From Xenopus tropicalis (taxonomy: Eukaryota > Chordata > Amphibia > Anura > Pipidae), in contig NC_030685.2 of assembly GCF_000004195.4 (NCBI RefSeq), forward strand, positions 50,771,516-50,835,515: a DNA stretch of 64,000 bases, in the 5' to 3' direction. The notes below the pieces were generated by a model. The model did not search any database, was not told the origin of the DNA, and was given only the letters and a program-made list of their open reading frames with translations. The position numbers and the translations under genes are program-made. Below, in pieces: positions 44,846 to 57,465 of the stretch (its first letter is position 1; each line of letters opens with the position of its first letter).

Positions 44846-45551
44846 TAGGGATGCACTGAATCCACTATTTTAGGACTGAGCCGAACCCTGTATCCTTTGC
44901 GAAAAAACTGAATCTGAATCCTTATTTGCAAATGCAAATTAGGGTAAGGAAGGGTTAAAGATAACCACACACTTTGGGGCTGATTTACTAATCCACGAAC
45001 GGTCCGAAGGCGTCCGAATGCGTTTTTTTCGCAATGATCGGTATTTTGCGATTTTTCCGTAAATTTTCGCAACTCTTTCGTAGCCGTTACGACTTGTGTG
45101 AATTGTCGCGACTTTTTCGTAGCCGCCGCGAAAAAATCGGAAAGGTTTTCCTGCTGTTTACTAGCGCTCAATACGAAAAAGTTGCAACGGCTACGAAAAA
45201 ATTTCGACAATTCGCGCAAGTTGTAACGGCTATGAAAAAGTCGCAACAATTCGCGCAAGTCGTAACTGCTGCGAAAAAGTCGCGACGGCGACGAAAAAAA
45301 ATCGCAAAAAATACGAAAAAGTCGCAAAATGTTCGTTTCCAATCCGTTTTTTTTCCATTCGGGATTCGGATTCGTGGATTAGTAAATCAGCCCCCTAGTG
45401 TGGTGAAATTTTCAACCGTGTTTATGTGACAGAGAGTCACATGATTTTAAAGATTCCGATTCGGTTTGGCCAGAGGCATTGATTTGGTTGAATCTGAATC
45501 CAGTTGGAAAAGGCTGACTCTTGGCCGAGTCCTGGATTCAGTGCATCCCTA
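44846..45551. mobile_element. hAT-type element, TAGGGATGCACTGAATCC ends, nested MITE
   Basis: Left TAGGGATGCACTGAATCC and right GGATTCAGTGCATCCCTA are perfectly inverted over 18 bp. CTTACCAG (44838-44845) and ATTACCAG (45552-45559) form a 7-of-8 duplication. Interrupted by the MITE at 44977-45396; without it the element is about 285 bp. Non-coding. Confidence 0.9.
44977..45396. mobile_element. MITE, GGGGCTGATTTACTAATCCA family, copy 2 (nested)
   Basis: Very like copy 1 at 17520-17943 from end to end, including the chained TTTTTCGTAGCCG and AAAAAGTCGC motifs. It lies inside the hAT element at 44846-45551 and is therefore younger than it. ORFs of 131 and 167 residues on the two strands come from the repetitive interior. 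Confidence 0.92.
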
Positions 45552-45559
45552 ATTACCAG

Positions 45560-46956
45560 CATTACATATTTGCCAAAGGCAAAGAATTCTTATCAACTTC
45601 ATAGTTAACTGTTTCATTGAATTTGTTAATATTTAATATATTTATAATTTTTGTTATATTATAACTTTTGCACAATGAATGTGCAAAGTTATAATACTGT
45701 CCCATAAACTTGTAGTATGATAGTCACACAGCATTACATTTTTTACAATTTCCTATCGAAATCCTCAGTATTGCCATAAAAGCTGAAGTTAAATAAAGAA
45801 TATGCTGTTTTTGTTATTTTCATTTCTGTTGCTTTTAGGTGAAATTGATTGCTTTAATTAACCTCAATAAATTCTGCCTCAAAGAAATTCTTTCTGATTA
45901 GCATAATTTACATATGCAAGTGTAAGCTCCAGAAATTGTGAGGAAAAAGAAGTATTTAGGTCAAATACCAGAGAATGTCCTATAAGTTTTAACCCTTGTG
46001 GGGGATGTATTAACAGCCATTATGGAATGATTTATTTAGCTGATTGCTTTTTCAAGACTAATTGATAAGAATCAAATTCGAATCCATGGCTGTGAATTAG
46101 ACAGATTTTACCATTAACGCTAGAAATTGCATTCACACTTCCAGGGGAGAGGAATATTGATATTGGTAAATTCCACTAAAATATTTAACAGTGCCCACAG
46201 CATTCTATGTGATTTTGGCATTTCATTATCAAATGCTTTAAACTAGTATATCAAATTGATCGGCTAATGCAGATGGATCATTTCCTAAAAATTCTTGGCC
46301 ATATTGAGTCTGGGAACCCTTCAGCTAAGAATTTCATAAATCAAACCCTTCATTTTGTGTGAATGTCTATGATTTTGTTTTCTTGCGGAAAATCTGCAGT
46401 CCTGTATACTGGCATACAGAAACACAACGACAAGAGAAACATTGTACTTTACTATCTGCAAACTAAACTGGAAGAATCTAATCATAAAGGCATGTCCACA
46501 GGTTGTGTAGTCTCCCGTGTGCCTGTAAATGCTACTGGTGGTGCAAACTGTGGCACTTTTACCAACCAGACCCTTATTTTATAACAAGATAGCTGAGACA
46601 GGGTGTTCAGAATAACTGTTTTTTATTTGTACAACAAAAGAGTTTTTCTCTCACACAGAATAGCAACTGAAATATGTCACTAAGAACTTGGTGAGGTTTG
46701 GTTAGTCACAGCTTGTTTTTATCACTGATTACAGATAACATAGGTTTCAATTATTAAAAACATAAAGACATCCTATAGGCCAGCACTAATCTACCCAAAA
46801 CATTATGTGCACACAGCAGTTACCTCATCAGGGGGGGATTGATTCATGGCAAGGTGGGTAAGAGAGTCATTGTTTGCTCAGTAAGCCTTTTGTGTGAGAA
46901 AGCATATGCAACATTTCTGTATTATTTCAGTATTATAACTCCCTTCTCACTTGACT
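45560..46956. other. No feature recognised
   Basis: A+T-rich; no gene-like signal. A 73-residue ORF at 46363-46584 is not recognised. Confidence 0.5.
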
Positions 46957-47088
46957 TTAGGTGGCCATACACAGTACCTAGATCCAGTTCCCAATCTGCT
47001 GGGAAAATCAAACCTGCCTGATCAAGATCTGGCCAATTTTAGGCCATATACTGGTCAGCTGAATTCTGCCTCTGTATGGCCACCTTTA
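46957..47088. mobile_element. Short MITE, AGGTGGCCATACAC ends
   Basis: Left TAGGTGGCCATACACAG, right CTGTATGGCCACCTTTAG. The ends match those at 136-426 and 19665-19752. 130 bp, with AGATCTGGCCAATTTTAGG in the middle. Confidence 0.8.
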
Positions 47089-47271
47089 GGTTGTCTTTAT
47101 AGAGACACATTGGGGACTTAAGGTCTCCCCTTTTGCAGCTTCTGGATGAATTTTTAATTACAAGGTTAAATGCCAATATTTCTATTACTAAATCTTTGTG
47201 AACTTAAACTTTTAATCTTTACCTCCCATTTATAACACACAGGTTTTATAAGACACCAAGTAGGTGTCTAG

Positions 47272-47585
47272 TACAGGTATCCGACCCCTTATCCGGAAAC
47301 CCATTATCCATAAAGTTCCGAATTACAGAAAGGCCATCTTCCATAGACTCCATTTTAATCAAATAATTCACATTTTTAAAAATGGTTTCTTTTTCTCTGT
47401 AATAATACAACAGTACCTTGTACTTGATCCCAACTAAGATATAATTCATCCTTATTGTAGCCAAAACGATCAAATTAAATATTTTTTTTTAGCAAACTTA
47501 AGGTAGGAGATCCAAATTACAGAAAGACCCCTTATCCGAAAAACCCCAGGTCCCAAGCATTCTGGATAATGGGTCCCATACCTGT
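47272..47585. mobile_element. CAGGTATCCGACCCCTTATCC MITE, copy 2
   Basis: TACAGGTATCCGACCCCTTA at the left and TGGGTCCCATACCTGT at the right. Interior follows copy 1 (8610-8942) closely. Complete copy. Confidence 0.9.
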
Positions 47586-48770
47586 GTTGTTTAACCTTGT
47601 TCATAGCAAATTATTGATGTTACTAAGCACAAAGCAGCTCTGGACTGTAATAGATATATAGAACACAATGCATTAAATGATGATTAATAATTAAATATGG
47701 ACATTTGTAGGAAGGTAAAATTGAACATAGAAAATTCTTTAGTTACATTATACTGTGTGACTTAAATATCTGTTGTGACATTAATTTAATACATCCTGCA
47801 CTTTATCAAGACAGCCTTTCAAGTAATTTTACAGCTGTGCTGTGTTAAACTAATAATATATAATTTTTCCTCATAAAAAGAGATTACCTGAACTCTATGG
47901 GTTGACGGAACAATACATTTTGGGTTCAAGAGCCCCATCATACACAAGGACTCTGCTGCTATCCAGCTTAATTAGAGCACTGCCAAGAAGAAGCTATAGA
48001 ATCTGGGAAAAAAGGCTATCTTGCAGGACAATAGAAAATGGAATTCAAGAAAAGCAAGGGAAGTGACAAGGAAGCCCCAGCTGAATCTAAGAATAAGCTT
48101 GTGTTGTGATGAGTATATTTTATGTTTGATAATGTCAGTAAAATGATATATGCATATTAAGTATACTAAACCCTTTTTAAACCTTTTTTTATATTCGATA
48201 TGCATTTGCCTGATAGGAATATGAAGAGGGAAATGTAGAAGCATTTTCCTGTTGCATTGTTTCCCTAGCTACTATGTAGGTTTTGCTAATTGCATGCTGA
48301 TTCTGTTGTGCACTATTATTCTTTGGCTTCTTTCCATCCATTGATCAGAACTGGAAAATAGCCAAACTAAGTTGTAGACTACACTGTAATTGTTTGGTGC
48401 ACCCTATTTCGTTAAATTTTGCTGAGATGTCAGAGCTGTAATGCCTAGGGCCTTACCTGATTGCATATCCCTAGCTCTGATCACACTTGAGTAATGTTGT
48501 TCTCTGTGCACTCCCTGTCCCAGTAGAGGGGAAAACGTGCAAGATGAAAAAGCTCATTTTTTTTATTAACCCATAGGAATAATAATATAATTATATAATA
48601 TATATAATTGTTTGGCATTAACTTATGGCAAGTGACAATTTTTAATATATTCTGTAAAATCCACAAATAATTCATAGAAATGTGAGGTGCCATTGGCCTA
48701 ACATGTACCTGTCTATTACACCTGTATGATTCTGCCACATTATCACAAGCAGAAGCAGATATTACAGCTG
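47586..48770. other. No feature recognised
   Basis: A+T-rich; no repeat ends or credible ORF. Confidence 0.5.
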
Positions 48771-48853
48771 TAGGATCCACTATCCTGAAACCCGTTATCC
48801 AGAATGGTCTGTAACAATAAAAAAGTACCTTGTACATGATCCCAACTAAGATG
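48771..48853. mobile_element. CAGGTATC MITE, short remnant
   Basis: ACCCGTTATCCAGAATGGTC followed by GTACCTTGTACATGATCCCA shows two family segments joined by a deletion. Confidence 0.7.
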
Positions 48854-49830
48854 CTCAATGCTACTGTGATTGTGCAGGAATTAGAGGTCTACAGTGTGGA
48901 TATGTTATTTAGCATCAGTGCTGGTTTTACATGTTATTTTACATCCAGCAATCTCCCCATTCTTCCTCCTCCTCCTTTCCTGATGTTCTTCTCAGCAACA
49001 CCCTCTAAATAAAATAAAAGGACTGCTAATTATTAGGATTTGGCGCTGGTCACATCCATTTCTCCTGTCTAATGTGTCTGAAGTGTCTGTAAAGAGGTTT
49101 TCAGATCCCAACTGTACAAAATCCCTGAGCATTTGTTTATTGAAAACCATCATAGACAATTTGTTGTGACAAGATGCCACTCACAAGGCAGCCTTTGTAG
49201 TCTCATGGACCCATGGGATATCAGGGCTGGCTGTTGAAATGGAACAAAAATGGATTTGGCCAGGCCTTTAATCAATTAGGCAAAGAGATAAAAAAAAGCT
49301 GTAATCAAGCCGTAGATTTGTTTTCTGCTTTGCCTGAATAAAAGAGATTTTGAAGGATCTACTCTTGGGGAAATGTAGAGTATTATTTTAGAGTAAGAGT
49401 TGCCATTTGCTTGGTACTCTAAGGTAAAAAAGCTAATAAAACCATATGACATTATCTTACACCATGCAGCAGCCTATGTTTGTTGTAGCCCAAAGAGCAT
49501 ATTTTATTTAGCAGTTGGCTGTCATCCAGAAAAGCTTTCAGTATCATAATGCAATACAAATCAATTCATGGCCATTAACCCACAAATTACCAGAGTCACC
49601 TAAGAATTTTGGATTTAAACAATGTGAACACAAAAAATATTAACATATGTGTCATTAATAATCTATGGGCAAGAAACCTTTTCTTTAGATTCAGCACACT
49701 GCTTGTACCTGTGTTGTTATAAAGGCAAAAGTGCCCCTGGGAAAACTGTATTGTTATCTGACAAATCTGCCTTCAGGCCAAATGGCCAGATATTTTCAAT
49801 TTAGCTATCAATTCCAGACCATATGGTCAT
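48854..49830. other. No feature recognised
   Basis: No gene or repeat termini seen. Confidence 0.45.
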
Positions 49831-49988
49831 TTTGGACTCAGGAAGAATTTTTCCCTCCATCAGGCTGAATTATTAGGTTGCCTGCAGCGGATTTTAGTTC
49901 TCTTCATCTGGATCAATGTATAGAGCATATCTGAAGGCTGAACTTCTTGGTCCTAATGTCTCTTTCAATTTGTTACATAACTAGAAAC
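49831..49988 (+). mobile_element. CR1-type LINE 3' tail, probable
   Basis: TTGGACTCAGGAAGAATTTT, TCCCTCCATCAGGCTGAATT, CTTCATCTGGATCAATGTAT and TTTGTTACATAACTAG follow the order of a very common amphibian LINE 3' end. Recalled rather than searched. 5' part absent; no coding. Confidence 0.6.
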
Positions 49989-50229
49989 GTGGCATGTATT
50001 TGTGTACATTTTAAAATAAAACAATATTGAAAATGATATAAATATTTTTCAAATTATATTTTTTTACCATTTCTTTTAGAAAAAATTGATTGCTTTAATT
50101 ACCTTCTATAAATTCTAAATCATTTTACAAGAAATTATTTCTGCTTAGCATAATTTAGAGAAGCAATTATAGGCAGAATTGTTAGTCCATTCTTAACCAA
50201 AAGGTTTTAACGCCACTGTCCTGCTAGAG

Positions 50230-50400
50230 CGGAGATCCCCAACCTTTTTTAACCATGAGCCACATTTTAATGTAAAAAGACTTGGGGAGCAATACAAGCA
50301 TAAAAAAGTTCCCAAGTGTGCCAAATAAGGGCTTGGTTTGGCTATTTGGTAGCCCCAATATTGATTGGCAGCCTACAGAAGGTTCTGTTTTTCAGTACAC
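50230..50400 (+). mobile_element. hAT-type MITE copy, truncated
   Basis: GATCCCCAACCTTTTTTAAC, ATGAGCCACATTTTAATG, GCTATTTGGTAGCCCC and GGCAGCCTACAGAAGG match 32727-33032 in order. The right end is lost in diverged sequence. Confidence 0.8.
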
Positions 50401-50894
50401 ACTGAGCTAGAGTCTAGTGGGCTGGGTGAGGGATCCCCAAGGGATTTTTTGGTCCTTAGCCTACTTATTGACTACAGACTTTTTGCATATGACAACATCA
50501 TCTTAAAATAATCTGGTTGATCTGATATATCGACATCTGATGGGTAAAATATTCTAGTTCAAGCATTCAAAAATATAAGTAGCATGGTAAGAGAGTAGTT
50601 AGAGTAGAGTAGTAGGCCCTATTACAAAGAACAACAAACTTTTCTGTTAGGACATAGAAGTTGCTAATGACCATCCCTCTCTAAAATGCTATGAAGGTAG
50701 GCAACTCCACATGCATCCACAAAGCAAAACAATCAACAAGTAAAATAACTTTATTTTCATGTGTTTATTTTTTATCCTTTATAAAGCAGCAACTCATTTA
50801 AGCAGTGCTTTATAGAAAGATTTCTCATAATCCACATTAGTGCCTGCCCTAGTGGATCTTATTAAATTGAATTAGGTCTAGCAACTCATAGCAT

Positions 50895-51154
50895 CCTGTT
50901 CGCTCGCGTGCGCAGTAGAGTGAATAAGCCGAACTTTAACAGAGAAGTCGGCTTTTCACTCTACTGCGCATGCGCCTGTCCTGGGGTCCCAGCAAAATGA
51001 AACAGGAAGGAATAAGCGCTCACTCGCAGGTTCCCCGGGCTGGTGCTGTTTTCTCCTAACAGGGGCACCAGCTTACAAGGTAAGCGATTAAAGTCACTTG
51101 GGGGTGCCTAACATTTTGGCACCCCCAAGTGACTTAGCCTTTCCTTCTCCTTTA
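50895..51154. mobile_element. Right part of the GGAAAGGCTAAG foldback MITE
   Basis: CCCCGGGCTGGTGCTG, GGTAAGCGATTAAAGTCACT and the end CCTTTCCTTCTCCTTTAT match 10694-11114. A strong inner inverted repeat pairs about 50909-50931 with 50948-50970 (TGCGCAGTAGAGTGAA with TTCACTCTACTGCGCA). The left third is missing. Confidence 0.85.
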
Positions 51155-52189
51155 TAGCATGAGGCCAGGCTGCAGAAGGTCATACCTATGAATTATTTTA
51201 TACAGACAATATAACCCTATGAAATGAGAGGACATGTTTTAGAACACAGAAATTATTTATTTGCAAATCATTTTTTGGAATAATATGATACCATGATGTG
51301 TCAGACCCTACTGTCTCTACTCCAGAGTTGGGGAATCTCATATCAGATGCTAACAAACTTATTAGCACTCACCATTAAACCACAAGAATCTACTGTATTG
51401 GGGGTATTTCACCTTATCCTCAACAACACGTTAGTGTGGTTTTGCATCTATGCCCTTTCTTGTTTTTCAGTGTTCTAGTCTAGCAATTTTCAATACTTTT
51501 CATAAGTAGAAAAGGAGTGGGAATTATAGAAAAAGAAAGATATAAAAAGGTCTGTCCATTCCTACCATTCAGTTGTTGAATAATTCTTTGTAAATATTTA
51601 TATTCTCAGGAACAGGTTTAAAGAGTATCTGTAAGGCCAAGAAAGCCAGATCACTTACTTAAATTAGCATTCCTGTAAATGTAACTGTCCCTGTATATAA
51701 ATCTTAACTGCCTTAATATAAACTAGACTTATCTAGTGTCCTACAGTAATACTGTAATATACCTACAGACTCAGAGATTCATTTGAATATGTAGAATCTA
51801 TTTCAAAAAATAAAAAATCAGCCTTGGAAGCTTTGCAGAATGCAAATGTTCTCTCTTTCTCAGGACTGCCCAGTTTAAATTGATAGTATAAAGCCATGTT
51901 AATAAAATGTGGTTTGCATATCTTTTGTAGCAGGTGGCCCTTTATAAAATCTATTTGTGCCTAAAAAATTGCTTTGCAAGATACAACAATTGAAGATTAG
52001 CAACCTAAACATGCTATAGATGTTATAGAACATTTTTTAACAAGACACTGCCATGTATGAATATATATGCTATGCTGCATAGTTCTGTGTCTTGAGTTTT
52101 TACGCCAGTTGTTGGTTTGGTAAATAAGGTGTGTAGTACTAGGTGATGCTGATGAGTACTTTCTTTTCTCATGTTTGTTCGGTCCTTCT
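51155..52189. other. No feature recognised
   Basis: A+T-rich; no gene-like signal. Confidence 0.5.
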
Positions 52190-52365
52190 GACACAGGTTG
52201 GCTTGCCCCCTGATTTGTGAATGGGTTTGTGGTGAGTTTCCGTGCTTCGCCATTGGCGCTACAATTTTATTGACATGTGTAAAAAACCTATTTTGACGAG
52301 CGCCATTTTCCATGTTTACCAAATTTTTCAGCAAAGCCAAAGAGAACATATTTACTCATCATTAA
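52190..52365 (+). mobile_element. Degenerate copy of the TAGTGATGAGCGAAT MITE
   Basis: GTGCTTCGCCATTGGCGC and the right end TTTACTCATCATTA agree with the family. Strongly diverged and left-truncated. Confidence 0.5.
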
Positions 52366-52918
52366 TGCCAGTCAATCAGATACACCATGTCAATGCATCT
52401 TGTGCCTGATTTCTCACATGGGCCCATATTGACATAGCAGTAGCCAGTTTATCACATTTCAATTTTTCCAGCAAACAGAATTATGGTGGAATTCTGGGTG
52501 AAAATCTTGCACTGTACATGAAAATTCTGCACTAATATATTGTTGCATGTAGTGCCAGTTTAGTGAATGAGCTGCTTAGATTGTACTTTCAAAAATTCTG
52601 TATAATTTCTAGAAAATATTTTTTTATATTTCAAATATCTATATTCCCTTTTGCAGAGCTTATTGGGGGCAGCTTATGATAAGGATTGAAGGTTTAGTTA
52701 AGCACATTAAACTGAGGATTGTTAAGGGATAATTTTTTTGTTGAATACAGTAGCAGTGATAAACACACTGCAGTAAAAGAATAATATGTTTAAATGATAA
52801 CACTATGGTGTGTATAAGATCCATTCCACAGTTCCTTTTGATCTACTGTCATAGTATGATGGTAAGATAAAAGATTTGATATTTTACAGATCTTGGAGTG
52901 CCGGTCCCCTGCTTTGAT
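52366..52918. other. No feature recognised
   Basis: Nothing structured seen. Confidence 0.45.
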
Positions 52919-52967
52919 ATAATTATTATATATACAGTATATATATATATATATATATACATATAGT
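52919..52967. repeat. TA-rich microsatellite
   Basis: ATTATATATACAGTATATAT continuing as (AT)n, with a single CAG interruption. Confidence 0.9.
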
Positions 52968-53216
52968 CAATATGAAGTCCGCACTCTGTATTAATTAGTA
53001 TTACAAAGGTCACAATGAGGTTGCTCATTAGATCTAAGATATAATTGAGAGCAGCATAATGAGTATAAACTATAATCCATAATTAGAAATGATCTTCATC
53101 CCTCCATCTACAGTAGGTAAAACTCCACAAATTATATGCAGCAAAGTATATGAGTCACATTTTTCAGAATTTAGTATATGCTATCACTGCATGACTGAGC
53201 ACCCAAGTGTAATTTC

Positions 53217-53241
53217 AGTGTGTGTGTGTGTTGGGGGGGGG
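53217..53241. repeat. (GT)n followed by a G run
   Basis: About seven TG units, then TTGGGGGGGGGG. Confidence 0.9.
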
Positions 53242-53380
53242 GCTATATATATAAAGAGTGAAAGAGGGAGAGAGGGAAAAGCAAGAGTGTGAGAAAGTAG
53301 CAACTCATTTAGGATCAAATTTATTTCACCTTTTTTGCCACAGGTTTGCGTAACCTCAAAAGTTGAAGTTTTAAAATAAT

Positions 53381-54244
53381 GGGGAGATTTATCAATGTTA
53401 GAGGCTGATTTTTTTTGCAATTTGATTTTTTTTTGCACTAAAAAAACCTTAAATTCGAATTATGTTTCAAAAACTCAAATGTCTGGTATTTAAAGGAGAC
53501 ATATTGGATAAAACCCCTAATATACGCGCTGGTTTCACTTTGGGCTAAAAATTAATCCTATCTGTAAAAATGGCCCCTTTATTGGAGCTCCCTATAGATC
53601 GTATCAGTTCTCTGTGTTTGAAATGAAGAGTGGGCGTGTCCTAATGGTCCCTGCCAGAAGCACAGTAGGAGGGGGAGAGCCAATCACAGCCCTGCACTCA
53701 CACAAGCCAAGACAGGCTTCAGTTCCCTATCAGGTCAGCCTAGTTGCTGATTGGTTCCTATCCTACAGTGCAGTGTTCTGAGTGCCACGGCTCCCCTGCA
53801 CATCCAGAGAATTCAGCCAGCAGGAAGTGGAACAGATGGGCAGGACTAGTGGAGTTTTGCTGGAATTTCTCAATAAATCAGTCCGAAACACAACTTTTTA
53901 AGGACAATCCTTCTATATCTAGAGGAGTATAATTCACTGGTACATTCTTAATTTTTATAGGATGTGCAAAAAACCCAAATGTAAAAATTTGCCATCTAAA
54001 AGTTTGTGAGTTAGGAATTGTCAGTGGGAAGTCAATGGGAATTGTCTTAGGAAAAATCAAGCCATATTTTTAAACTCAAATGTTTCGAGTTTTTCGAATT
54101 TATAAACTCGAAAATTTACAATTTTTTATTTGCAGGAGTTTTCCTGATTAATAAATAAGCAAACATTCAATATGCAAGTTTATGCGATTAAGAAAAACAA
54201 GCTAGAACTCGAATTCACAAACTTGAAAATTGATAAATAAGTCC
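53381..54244. mobile_element. MITE with ATTTATCAAT ends, nested insertion
   Basis: Left GGGGAGATTTATCAATG, right AATTGATAAATAAGTCC: an imperfect inverted pair. The interior repeats AAACTCGAA-like motifs in both directions. A separate MITE lies within (53490-53966). Non-coding. Confidence 0.7.
53490..53966 (+). mobile_element. T2/Kolobok-type MITE (TTAAAGGAGACATATTGG), nested
   Basis: Starts TTAAAGGAGACATATTGGAT and contains CCTGCCAGAAGCACAGTAGG, AGTGCAGTGTTCTGAGTGCC and ACTGGTACATTCTTAATTTT, familiar from a frequent frog family. The right end stops at ATAGGATGTG just before the expected CTCCTTTAA. It is more G+C-rich than the surrounding outer element. Non-coding despite a 62-residue ORF. 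Confidence 0.82.
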
Positions 54245-55819
54245 GTAGGTGATGTCAGGTCTGACATGTCAATTGTTTTCTAGGGCTCTGATGCATATCT
54301 GAGCAGCCATCTAACCTAAGGGCTGTTAGGACATTATTTGAAACCCACCCAGTGATTATCAGTAAGCAGAATTTTCATAGGCTTCATTTGATGGAGTATG
54401 TATGTATCCAGCCTTATTGACTATGTGCTTACTATTACAACCCTGCCTCTGTAAAATAATAATTTTCCTTTTAGCAGCAATGAGCATATCCATCATTCAA
54501 TACAGAACGTACTGCAGCAGAAGTTGTTCATTATCTCATACTATCCCAAACCAGCCACCACTCAATGTCCATTACCCATTAAATATGTTTTTCAACATCT
54601 GAGCATTTGATTTAATTACAGGGAGTTTAATGTCATATTGTTTTATTTGTTTTGTCTTGTCTGCTCACCAGATGAGCTGTGTAAAGATAGTGTTTCATAG
54701 CTTCAAAGCTTGTGTTGCAACCTGAGCAAAGTATATCAGAAGCAATGCATTTATTCTGAAAAACATCAGCTGTCTGGTTAAAATGATTCCCTGGGTGCTG
54801 TGTGCATCATAAGTGGAATGTATTACAGCTCTCTCCATCTCTCTCTTTTTAACACCTTTCATCTCGTGTTTAAAATGTTGTGATTGGCCTCTCCGGAGCG
54901 AAACTCAATTTCCTCTCCCCGTCCTATTTTATGGTCGTTGTCAGGAATTTCAGACATTTGTCTAGGTATATGACAGATCTGCTTCAGATTCATTGCTCTT
55001 CTTATGTACCTTAAGATTGCAATACCAAGTCCATAAATTCAGTTTTCTCTGTGCTGCCAGCTCTTGGTTGTTTGAGATCATGCCCCGAAGGCTATTATAG
55101 CAGCTCCATCGTATTTGATATGGATTTGCTCAGCACTTGGGATCAGCAGATAGCTAGGCTTTGTTGGCTAGAATTCGGGTTTGTTTTCCATAATCCCAAA
55201 CTTCAGCCTTTTTTCTTTGTGATTTATCAAGCCTTTGTAGAAACTGAAAAGCTTATATTACTTTCTCTATAGCACTTGAAGGTCAAATGCAAAGTTGCAA
55301 TGTTTGTGCTTCCTAAAGTATGTCTACTGCCAAAAGCGTATTTTTTAGAGGCACACAAGACAGAGAGGATGGATAATTTTAAATTTTAAGAGCACAATTT
55401 ATTACAAATAATACTAATTATTTTATCTTTAAAGGACAATTCATCTCAGCATTAACATTTAGCATGTTGAAGAAACACATAAAAAGGTTGTTTACTTAGT
55501 AACATGCAACAAAAGAATGCAATGATTCTTTTGCATTTTGCACATGGTGTTTGGCCTGTTTTGAAAATCCAGTGCTAGGTGAAGAGCAGCATCAGGGAGT
55601 GCAGGCCAGCCCAATCCTTATTGGCTGGCATAGGCTGGAGATAAATACAAGGTCCATTGGTGCCTGAGCTCATACGTCAGGGGACAGGTGGGGGTATGCC
55701 AACATGCCTCCCCTCTTTCATCCCTTACCAGTTCATACAATATATTCATAGGGGCAGGTATTCATAAGTGGCAGGTATCTGTGTTCCAGGAAAATGCAAT
55801 TTCCAAAATGCAAAAGTAC
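54245..55819. other. No gene recognised
   Basis: TTAAAGGACAATTCATCTC at 55429 looks like another TTAA element's left end, but no matching right end was found. A 73-residue ORF at 55051-55272 has no recognisable family. Confidence 0.4.
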
Positions 55820-55880
55820 AGCGCTGCGTACGTAAGTAGCGCTTTATAAATAAACATATACATACATACATACATACAAA
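55820..55880 (+). repeat. Retroposon-like tail with (ACAT)n
   Basis: ACAGCGCTGCGTACGTAAGT then AGCGCTTTATAAATAAACAT runs into about six CATA units. This motif style is common at 3' ends of vertebrate retroposons; the body upstream is not recognised. Confidence 0.5.
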
Positions 55881-57243
55881 ACAACACTGCTGATAGTTGC
55901 CTTTTTGCACTTTTTGTGCATGCTGTGTTCTGTTAGGTAATTGACCCCTATAATGTATATTAGTTGTTGTACTTGCCTTTCTCTCTTTTTCGGTCTTAAA
56001 CCCGTAATTTAAATTCTTTGTGGTTGCTAGGGTTAGGATTATCCTTTTCTATAGAATTAATGAAAATCCCTAGAAGGCTGTGATGCTTGATTTATATGAT
56101 TTCCTTTTAGGTCTGTAATGTACACAAGTTCCTAGTTTTCAGGCCAGTGAATGAAGTGGAAAGCGGGTTAAATGTTAAACTAGAGAGAAGCCCCACCAAA
56201 AAATTCAATAAACACCAAATAATATTAAAAATAAAGGCCCAGTGCAAAGATCATTATGGTTACATAATCAAAATTTTAAAGATACTAACATTCTTCTCTA
56301 ATAACAGTTGCCCTTTCATTATATTCCCAGTATTACAAATGGCTACATCTTTTCTGGCCAAGAACAGATTTTTAAATTATGTTTATCTGACCAAGTTCAG
56401 GAAAAAAACTATACGTTTCCTTGACAGCTTGGATAAATAACATTATCTCAGGCATACTGTGTTTGCTTTAAACAGGAACAGGTACATTGAATGTACAGCC
56501 CCAAGTAAAACCAATAGAACTGTATAAACTTAAAGCTATCATTCCATTTACTAGCATCTCCCTGTATTTCAAACTGGAATGAAGGGAAGTAAAATGAAAT
56601 TGAGAGCAGTAATGTAGTCGTAAAGTGTGAAAGTTAAATCTGTTCATTGCACTTCTCAGTCCCACCTAAAATATAACATTGACCCTTTGCTGCCTTTTCT
56701 ATCGATGCTAGAAAAATGTTTTATCAGGACGCGAGTATGGCTTTGACACAGCAAGAACAGGGCTGCCTGGATGTAAGGGTATGGAGACAGGAGCTTTGGC
56801 CAGGTTAGGCAGGCTTAGGGAGGAGAGGGTTAACCCAGCTGAGTGATTCATGATTGAAGGGTGCAACTAGTGAGACGGGAAGTAGGAAGAGCTTAGCCGG
56901 AAGCCTCAGTTGCTTCCCAGCGTGAGCAGCATTCCACCTGCCCATGAGAGCCTGGAGGTTGGTGGGTGCTTATAAATAGATTTAGTTCCTGCTACGGGTA
57001 GTGTACATTGCTGCAGTTTGGTTGGTGGGGAAATGCTTGCCAGAGTGGACAATGGGGTCAGTATTCACCAATTCTGTAGAGTCGGTTGTTCCCTCATTTC
57101 ACTTTGATTCCCCACTGAACGCTAAAAAAGATACAATGTTTCTCAAACTTAATTAAAAAGCAGATTTTGGCAGAGAGCCCAGAACATTAACAAGCCACAA
57201 CTGCACTTAGATACAATTGTAACTAATAAGCTAAACAGGTCTT
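55881..57243. other. Unclassified; GC-richer block at 56700-57100
   Basis: The block at 56700-57100 is purine-rich and has a TTATAAATAGAT box at about 56969, as an LTR or an old promoter might. I find no paired end, no TG...CA edges and no ORF, so I leave it open. Confidence 0.3.
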
Positions 57244-57465
57244 TTGGGGGAACTGAGACTTGCACCTTAAAAGGCAATTTCAAATTTTTTTAGCAACACT
57301 CTAATAACCACTCTAATAACCTGCCAAATGTAGTAAAATGGGAGTGGTATTTAGGGGGTGTGGTCAAAAAATGGGCATGGTCAAAACATTTTTTAAATGC
57401 GCTATGCACAACATTTCTTTTTGTCCCTCTTTGCATTTTTCAAATTTTGGGTAGTATGGTAATGG
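57244..57465. repeat. Unnamed dispersed repeat fragment
   Basis: GGGGGTGTGGTCAAAAAATG, GGGCATGGTCAAAAC and TTTTTGTCCCTCTTTGCATT are familiar from frog repeats. AACACTCTAATAACCACTCTAATAACC includes a short direct duplication. Family not named. Confidence 0.45.

Noticed and set aside
56700..57100. Possible promoter or LTR with TTATAAATAGAT
   Set aside because: No TG...CA ends, no duplicated flanks and no downstream coding sequence; kept only as unclassified.
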